A stretch of 64,000 nt of DNA from Psychrobacter frigidicola (lineage in GTDB: Bacteria > Pseudomonadota > Gammaproteobacteria > Pseudomonadales > Moraxellaceae): assembly GCF_007997305.1 (NCBI RefSeq), contig NZ_VORZ01000003.1, positions 1-64,000 on the forward strand, in the 5' to 3' direction. The notes below the pieces were generated by a model. That model was not told the DNA's origin, ran no database searches, and saw only the letters and a list, made by a program, of their open reading frames with translations. This document shows, piece by piece, positions 59,809 through 64,000 of the stretch. The first letter of the stretch is position 1. Each line of letters opens with the position of its first letter. The translations under genes and the position numbers were made by a program.

Positions 59809-60566
59809 AAATGACGTTCCTCAAGCCAAATTCTGATAGGCTCTTCCTCTTTTTGCCAACCACTCTCACCCATAGCTATAAACTCTTTCATCCATAAGTT
59901 TGCTGTTGTAGTATTTGGAATTACTCTAAAAGATAATGCATTAAAACCATTTAGTTTCACCTGATAATTATCTTGATATTCGTACTTCGCGATACCTGAA
60001 AACTCTATTAAACTTTCATGTCGCCATAACGCTTCCAAAAATGGAGCAATCTGAAAAGATAAGTTTTTATCTAGTTCTACAGAAATTTTATTTTCATTTG
60101 CTAATAGAATCGTAAAATGATCAGTTTCATCGTTACCTTGTGCTGGTTTTAGCAATTTACCAATAAATGTCTCATTCTGTTCAAAAGTATGCGATATAGC
60201 TTTTTGATAATCAATGTTATAAACCTGTTCAAGTTCATCATCATTAACTGCTGTTCTGCTCGCTAAAATATTAGCCTCGATTTGAGAAAAGTTTTTTGCG
60301 TAACGACGTATGACAGATTGTATGCCATTTAGGGCTGAATGATTATTTGCAATATTTTTATTTAGTTTCTCGAGCTTTGGTATATAAAGATCTCTATCTG
60401 TATATATTTTCGTGACAGCAGAACCTGAGTAAATACTGTCTAAATATAGCTCATCGTTACCCAATAGTTTACAGAAGTCGGATAGCATACGCGCCATATC
60501 ACCTGCTGTAACATCGCTAAGATCTATACCAGATAACTTTAGGACGAATGTCGATTTATCAGTCAT
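59805..60566 (-). CDS. Unknown 253-residue partner of the PIN nuclease
   Basis: The first gene of the PIN module. The N-terminal part (FVLKLSGIDLSDV.., DMARMLSDFCKLLG, then YSGSAVTKI) forms an alpha/beta unit, with a helical middle and a beta-rich C-terminal part ending IWLEERHL. It has no DNA-binding motif that I can see and is far larger than a usual antitoxin. A perfect-looking AGGAGG precedes the ATG, and an operator-like palindrome lies just upstream. Candidate antitoxin, sensor or substrate-recognition protein; not recognised. Confidence 0.65.
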   Translation of the reverse strand: MTDKSTFVLKLSGIDLSDVTAGDMARMLSDFCKLLGNDELYLDSIYSGSAVTKIYTDRDLYIPKLEKLNKNIANNHSALNGIQSVIRRYAKNFSQIEANILASRTAVNDDELEQVYNIDYQKAISHTFEQNETFIGKLLKPAQGNDETDHFTILLANENKISVELDKNLSFQIAPFLEALWRHESLIEFSGIAKYEYQDNYQVKLNGFNALSFRVIPNTTTANLWMKEFIAMGESGWQKEEEPIRIWLEERHL

Positions 60567-60595
60567 ATCGCCCTCCTGTTATTAAGCGAAATAGG

Positions 60596-60646
60596 TTTAT
60601 ACTGGTATAAATGCGTACCAATATATAAGTGTATCTATATTATCAA
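60596..60646 (-). promoter_or_regulatory. Promoter and operator-like palindrome of the PIN module
   Basis: TTTATAC-TG-GTATAAA (60596-60611) is an inverted repeat, overlapped by TGGTA/TACCA (60603-60620). On the minus strand, TTGATA (60641-60646) and TATATT (60620-60625) could be -35 and -10 with a short 15-base spacer, placing the palindrome over the start point. Such placement suits a self-repressing operon. Confidence 0.45.
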
Positions 60647-60724
60647 AAAATACTGCCTAGTAGGTAAAATTATGCATTATGCATAGAATATTCGTTCATC
60701 GAGCAAGACACATTAAGGAACATC

Positions 60725-60889
60725 ATGAACCAACTTGCTATCGGACAACGCCTACCACTAAGCAATCTCGACATTGATGAGACTTCGCCAATAACCTTAA
60801 AATTTACTCGTCAAAGTCCGATTGAGATGAGTATCAGCTGCTTCGCGTTAAATAACAATGGACACGATGCCCATGACTGCAAACATTAA
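60725..60889 (+). pseudogene. Truncated 5' end of a TerD-family gene
   Basis: AAGGA stands before an ATG that opens a 54-residue frame. It starts MNQLAIGQRLPLSNL and reaches MSISCFALNNNG, which looks like the first 45 or so residues of TerD/TerA-family stress proteins, where a long calcium-binding domain should follow. Instead the frame ends within a few codons (HDAHDCKH). The homology breaks where the next lipoprotein frame begins, so this looks like a deletion junction. The family match is from memory of the pattern. Confidence 0.5.
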
Positions 60890-61262
60890 AGTCTTTATTA
60901 TAAGTATGCTATTTATTGGCTTAAATGCTTGCGTCAGTCCACCCACCAATGAAGATACCATGACAGACGCTGATCTCATTCGAGCTGCTGAACAAATAGA
61001 GCCGGCACCAGCAGAAGGCGACCAACAATGGGTCATTGGCTATCATCATGGTACTGAGGTGATCAAATCGTTTCAGTGCTCAGACTTGTGTCCTGAGAAT
61101 ACCTTACGAATTATTTATTATAATGTTCCGACAGATACGACATGTGAGAGTATCGGCGGCGTGACCAAATCCATATTAGTACCAATCGCCATTACCGTCA
61201 TGCCAAAAGACTATTGCTTCCCTAAAGCGATTGCGAAGTACTGGGGCAGTGATTCACGATAG
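60858..61262 (+). CDS. Small Cys-rich lipoprotein, unknown function
   Basis: The 134-residue product has a lipoprotein signal ending LNAC (C25) and a periplasmic domain with four cysteines (FQCSDLC, TTCES, DYCFP), likely two disulfides. Possible starts are ATGs at 60858, 60867 and 60873; none has a ribosome site, and all lie inside the TerD-like stump, in another frame. Expression may rely on translation of that stump. No family recognised. A terminator follows. Confidence 0.65.
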   Translation: MDTMPMTANIKVFIISMLFIGLNACVSPPTNEDTMTDADLIRAAEQIEPAPAEGDQQWVIGYHHGTEVIKSFQCSDLCPENTLRIIYYNVPTDTTCESIGGVTKSILVPIAITVMPKDYCFPKAIAKYWGSDSR

Positions 61263-61325
61263 CGAAGGTGTTAATAGCCTATAAGTTACCTTGAGTGTTT
61301 ACGTTTCAGTTTTTAGATTTATAAT

Positions 61326-61363
61326 AAAAAACCGCTCTGGCCTAGATTGTAAGCGGTTTTTTT
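61326..61363 (+). terminator. Terminator of the lipoprotein gene (repeat copy A)
   Basis: AAAAACCGCT and AGCGGTTTTT pair around a 15-base loop containing GCCTAGA. A near-identical hairpin lies at 62139. The 200 bases from here to 61564 hold no gene that I can see. Confidence 0.85.
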
Positions 61364-61564
61364 ATGCCAAAAACTAAATATTAAGTGCAAAAAATCATTA
61401 GATACAGTAGCAGCATGTCCAGTATGGCCAAAGCCGCTACAATAAAGTGGTAGATTAGAGTAATTTCTTACAAATCAAAATTATATGACTGGTAATATAA
61501 GTATAAGAAAGTTGACTATTACAGAAGTTGAGATTAGACAGAAAAAGTATTATGTTTTAATTTA

Positions 61565-62104
61565 TTGGTACACAAAATATTTTTAAATCATGTTTCCATA
61601 GATTTAGGAGTAATTATTATCGTAAATATACATGTAGTCTTTTGGGTCGCCCTGACGTTTTTTATATTTCTTATTACTAGGAGTAATATAAAGGGTCATA
61701 AATTAATCATGGATAGAGAGACTGTTCCAAGAGCACTGACTAGTGATAAGCTCAATATTGAGCATAGCTTCTATAAAGCGGATGCCACGCTGCACGATAT
61801 TATCTTTTTTCATGCCTCTGCGTCAGGTGTGGCGGTCGTTCTACTGGTTTTAATTATTAAAGGTGAAATTTTATTCCCTGGGACTGTTGTATTTTTTGGT
61901 GTCGTTTCTTCTGTTGCGATATTTGCTATTAGGACAGTTCTTCTCTTATTTGCATTTTACTTTTATACCATCTCGATTTTAAAACTTGGCGATACGTTAG
62001 CTAGAATGAAGATTAATGGTAAAGGCATTAAGACTGCGTACGCTATTTTAGCTGTCTTCGGTTATTTTTTGATATTTCCAATACTGGCATTGATACTGGT
62101 TTAA
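61565..62104 (+). CDS. Membrane protein with an unclear start codon
   Basis: The frame from a TTG at 61565 encodes 179 residues with about four membrane segments and a short charged loop (about 43-70). No family recognised. The TTG has no ribosome site. AGGAG at 61606-61610 stands 8 bases before ATC (61619), after which the protein would read VNIHVVFWVALT. The first ATG with the full frame below it is at 61711 and would remove the first membrane segment. Either TTG is used, or ATC initiates rarely, or the true start codon has mutated. Confidence 0.55.
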   Translation: MVHKIFLNHVSIDLGVIIIVNIHVVFWVALTFFIFLITRSNIKGHKLIMDRETVPRALTSDKLNIEHSFYKADATLHDIIFFHASASGVAVVLLVLIIKGEILFPGTVVFFGVVSSVAIFAIRTVLLLFAFYFYTISILKLGDTLARMKINGKGIKTAYAILAVFGYFLIFPILALILV

Positions 62105-62138
62105 AGCAGGTCAATCGAAAGTGCTTTATACCGTAAGC

Positions 62139-62176
62139 AAAAACCGCTTATAGCCTAGACTGTGAGCGGTTTTTTA
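62139..62176 (+). terminator. Terminator after the membrane protein (repeat copy B)
   Basis: AAAAACCGCT and AGCGGTTTTTT pair around a 16-base loop. It shares GCCTAGAYTGTRAGCGG with the hairpin at 61326, so the two flank one gene as near copies. Confidence 0.85.
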
Positions 62177-62225
62177 TACACTTAAATTTATCAAACAATA
62201 AATTTGCTCTGAATCAATATACTCT

Positions 62226-62372
62226 TTATTTAGCATATAAAGGATCAAGCACTTCTAGTAGGGTATAGCGGTTATCGACTGGGATCTTAAAAGCATTGCC
62301 TTTTATAGCAGCTTATTTGACCCATTCAGTCTGATTGGCCTCTAAATTGTTTAGACTATTTGAGTTGTTTTT
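62226..62372 (-). pseudogene. Possible C-terminal relic of a lost gene
   Basis: On the minus strand an open stretch ends EANQTEWVK, hits TAA (62313-62315), then goes on in the same frame as AAIKGNAFKIPVDNRY.. to LDPLYAK and a TAA at 62226. The second part reads like natural protein. There is no start codon or ribosome site, and another stop lies upstream at 62373. Family unknown; could be chance. Confidence 0.3.
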
Positions 62373-62544
62373 TTAACGATTTCCTATAATTATCTCGTGT
62401 AATCAAAGTGCTCATAGCGTTAAGGATAATGAAACAAAGACGCAAAACTCATCTTGTACCTATTTATTGCTTATTGCATGATTAGCCTTCTATATAGGTA
62501 ACGCTCGTTACTTAGCTTTTATCTACAGATAATGACATCACCTC

Positions 62545-62967
62545 ATGATTGACAAGAAAAACGCTTTTTACTATCGTCCTAAGACCAACCAATCGACTAA
62601 TCCTACAGTGCGCTGGACGTTTCTAATTTTAGGATGGTTGTTTTTTACACTGGGAATTATTGGCGCAGTGTTACCAGTGATGCCAACGGCACCTTTTATT
62701 TTGCTTGCGGCAGGATGCTGGGCACGAAGTTCACGGCGTTTTCATTTTTGGCTGATTAATCATCGGTTTTTTGGTAAGTTTGTACGGGATTGGGAAGATC
62801 GTCATGCGGTGCCGCGTTATGCTAAATGGCTAGCGATGGTGATGATGACCCTATCGACCAGTATGTTATTCTATCGGCTACCAGCTGATACGTTGTGGGC
62901 AGCGTGGGTAGTGGCCGCACTATGTAGTGCAGCGGTAGTGGTTTTATTTCGCTTGCCTAATGCTTAA
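62545..62967 (+). CDS. DUF454 (YbaN-type) membrane protein
   Basis: The 140 residues show the DUF454 pattern: a first membrane segment, GAVLPVMPTAPFILLAAGCWARSS, then FHFWLINHRFFGKFVRDWE, and two C-terminal segments. Function unknown; E. coli YbaN is the known relative. The ATG at 62545 has no clear ribosome site. It stands alone between the relic region and the cold-shock gene. Confidence 0.88.
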   Translation: MIDKKNAFYYRPKTNQSTNPTVRWTFLILGWLFFTLGIIGAVLPVMPTAPFILLAAGCWARSSRRFHFWLINHRFFGKFVRDWEDRHAVPRYAKWLAMVMMTLSTSMLFYRLPADTLWAAWVVAALCSAAVVVLFRLPNA

Positions 62968-63185
62968 TGTCTGGCAAACGAAGGCTCAATAGTTAAGAAT
63001 AAGTATCCAGTGCTTAATCATAAATGCTTAATGATAAAGGCTAATTAATGAAAGAATTAATACTTATTCGTTCCCTACGCATTGAGTGCTATTATAGATT
63101 ATTGGATAAAAACAAGAACAAACGCTTAAAAAACAAGCAATTAGCACTATATTTGTATCTAGTTACGCTAAATGTTAGATAAAGC

Positions 63186-63214
63186 TTGCGATAGTGCAAT
63201 AGGCCACTTATAAT
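63186..63214 (+). promoter_or_regulatory. Promoter of the cold-shock gene
   Basis: TTGCGA and TATAAT are separated by 17 bases. The start point near 63221 gives a leader of about 140 bases before the ATG, like the long leaders of cspA-type mRNAs. The bases from 62968 to here are AT-rich and carry no gene. Confidence 0.7.
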
Positions 63215-63362
63215 ACACCCAAGCTTAAGAGCAGTTCTGCACCAAATCATTACCTCGTAGTATTATTATAATCCTTCGTTTTAATATTTATCGTTCAGTA
63301 GCTATTTGCAAGCGTTGCCGGTCATTAGACCATTAATAAATTAGAAAATTAGGATTATCAAT

Positions 63363-63572
63363 ATGTCAGATACTATGAAAGGTACAGTTAAGTGGTTTAA
63401 CGAAGCTAAAGGCTTTGGTTTTATCGCTCCAGAAAGCGGCGCAGACGTTTTTGCTCATTACAGCGAAATCACTGGTTCAGGCTTCAAAACTTTAGCTGAA
63501 GGCCAAGAAGTTGAGTTCACTGTAACTCAAGGTCAAAAAGGTCCACAAGCTCATAACATCGTTGCTATCTAA
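63363..63572 (+). CDS. CspA-family cold-shock protein
   Basis: The 69-residue beta-barrel protein binds single-stranded RNA and DNA. RNP1 (KGFGFIAPE) and RNP2 (VFAHYSEI) are both present; length is typical of CspA. AGGA precedes the ATG. The 140-base leader suggests cold-responsive mRNA structure, as known for cspA. Which paralogue it is cannot be told. Confidence 0.96.
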   Translation: MSDTMKGTVKWFNEAKGFGFIAPESGADVFAHYSEITGSGFKTLAEGQEVEFTVTQGQKGPQAHNIVAI

Positions 63573-63582
63573 TTAGTACATC

Positions 63583-63659
63583 ATTGTTATCACTTACTTT
63601 AACAAGTAAACAATAACAATACGATGAATAAAGAACGAACCTTCGGGTTCGTTTTTTTT
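63583..63659 (+). terminator. Double hairpin and terminator of the cold-shock gene
   Basis: A first AT-rich hairpin uses ATTGTTAT/ATAACAAT and TTACTT/AAGTAA. Then AACGAACC-TTCG-GGTTCGTT (63634-63653), with a stable TTCG loop, is followed by a T run. Confidence 0.88.
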
Positions 63660-63759
63660 CGTCTGCCGTTTTTGGTTTAGAATATGTTGTTAAATAAATA
63701 ATTCAAAACAGGGTTTTAAAACCTAATATAAGCTTTTAAAAATAATCAATTCTTAATCC

Positions 63760-63799
63760 AAAACGCCTACGTTATCATCGAGATAGACGTAGGCGTTTT
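63760..63799 (-). terminator. Terminator-like hairpin after the YeiH-type gene
   Basis: AAAACGCCTACGT and ACGTAGGCGTTTT pair over 13 positions. It stands about 40 bases beyond the minus-strand stop. Only four T follow, so it is less certain. Confidence 0.55.
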
Positions 63800-63837
63800 C
63801 TTGAGAGGTACTAATGAAAAGATTGAACGCACACAGA

Positions 63838-64000
63838 TTAAATAAAACTAATCCCGATATTAATAAGACCGCCACCAATGATGAGCCAACCAAACATAAT
63901 TGCACCTAAGATGAGTGGTTTTACTCCAGCTTGTTTGATCGCGCTTAGGTGGGTGGTTAAACCTAAAGCGAACATGGCCATGGTCAATAAAACATCGTCT
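63838..64000 (-). CDS. YeiH/UPF0324-family membrane protein, C-terminal end only
   Basis: The last 54 residues of a minus-strand gene that continues beyond the window. [18 protein letters not shown] and [16 protein letters not shown] match the final helices of UPF0324 (YeiH/YeeE-like putative sulfate exporters). The frame ends GISFI and stops at 63838. Bound to the right edge, so length and start cannot be judged. Confidence 0.75.
   Translation of the reverse strand, partial: DDVLLTMAMFALGLTTHLSAIKQAGVKPLILGAIMFGWLIIGGGLINIGISFI

Noticed and set aside
1..64000. Search for CRISPR arrays, insertion sequences, integrases and rRNA genes
   Set aside because: No regularly spaced repeats, transposase or integrase frames, or rRNA segments were found by reading.

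Overview
The window looks like the chromosome of a Psychrobacter-type bacterium (Moraxellaceae, Gammaproteobacteria). This is judged from gene content and order (tRNA-Trp-secE-nusG-rplKA-rplJL-rpoBC, then mrcA divergent from pilMNOPQ-aroKB), protein character, AT-leaning intergenic DNA and HemJ-type haem synthesis. The species call is inference; no rRNA is present to test it.

1-13.5 kb: translation/transcription core. tRNA-Trp, SecE, NusG, four large-subunit proteins and the two large RNA polymerase subunits. Control signals sit in the gaps: a structured leader before rplJ and two terminator-like hairpins plus a tiny ORF between rplL and rpoB. 13.9-25.7 kb: envelope block. PBP1A on the minus strand, then type IV pilus assembly genes pilMNOPQ with overlapping stops and starts, aroK, aroB and a DamX-like SPOR protein.

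26-49.5 kb: mostly household and transport genes: a FUSC-type membrane protein, an orphan polyamine-binding lipoprotein, a short-chain dehydrogenase broken by one amber codon, an AbgT transporter, a HAD phosphatase, an AT-rich SEC-C zinc protein of unknown role, ParC, two tandem FadD paralogues, RNase PH, a secreted NlpC/P60-like protein, HemJ, BioB, an SCP2-like protein, a DUF368 lipid carrier transporter and SerB. 49.9-57.9 kb: a SerB-divergent Smp/AhpA-like membrane protein, a small acidic protein, a YecA/UPF0149 protein, two tandem YbjQ-family proteins, an FNT channel with a long acidic tail, and ValS.

58-62.5 kb is the accessory part. It holds an orphan coiled-coil membrane protein; a translationally coupled two-gene module (a 253-residue protein plus a PIN-domain nuclease) behind an operator-like palindrome; the 5' stump of a TerD-family gene running into a lipoprotein gene; a membrane protein whose best ribosome-binding site points to an ATC codon; two near-identical terminators about 0.8 kb apart; and a minus-strand gene relic. 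The window closes with a DUF454 protein, a cold-shock protein with a long leader, and the C-terminal end of a YeiH/UPF0324 membrane protein. No rRNA, insertion sequence, transposase, integrase or CRISPR array was seen. The PIN module and the TerD/lipoprotein junction are the best candidates for something new.
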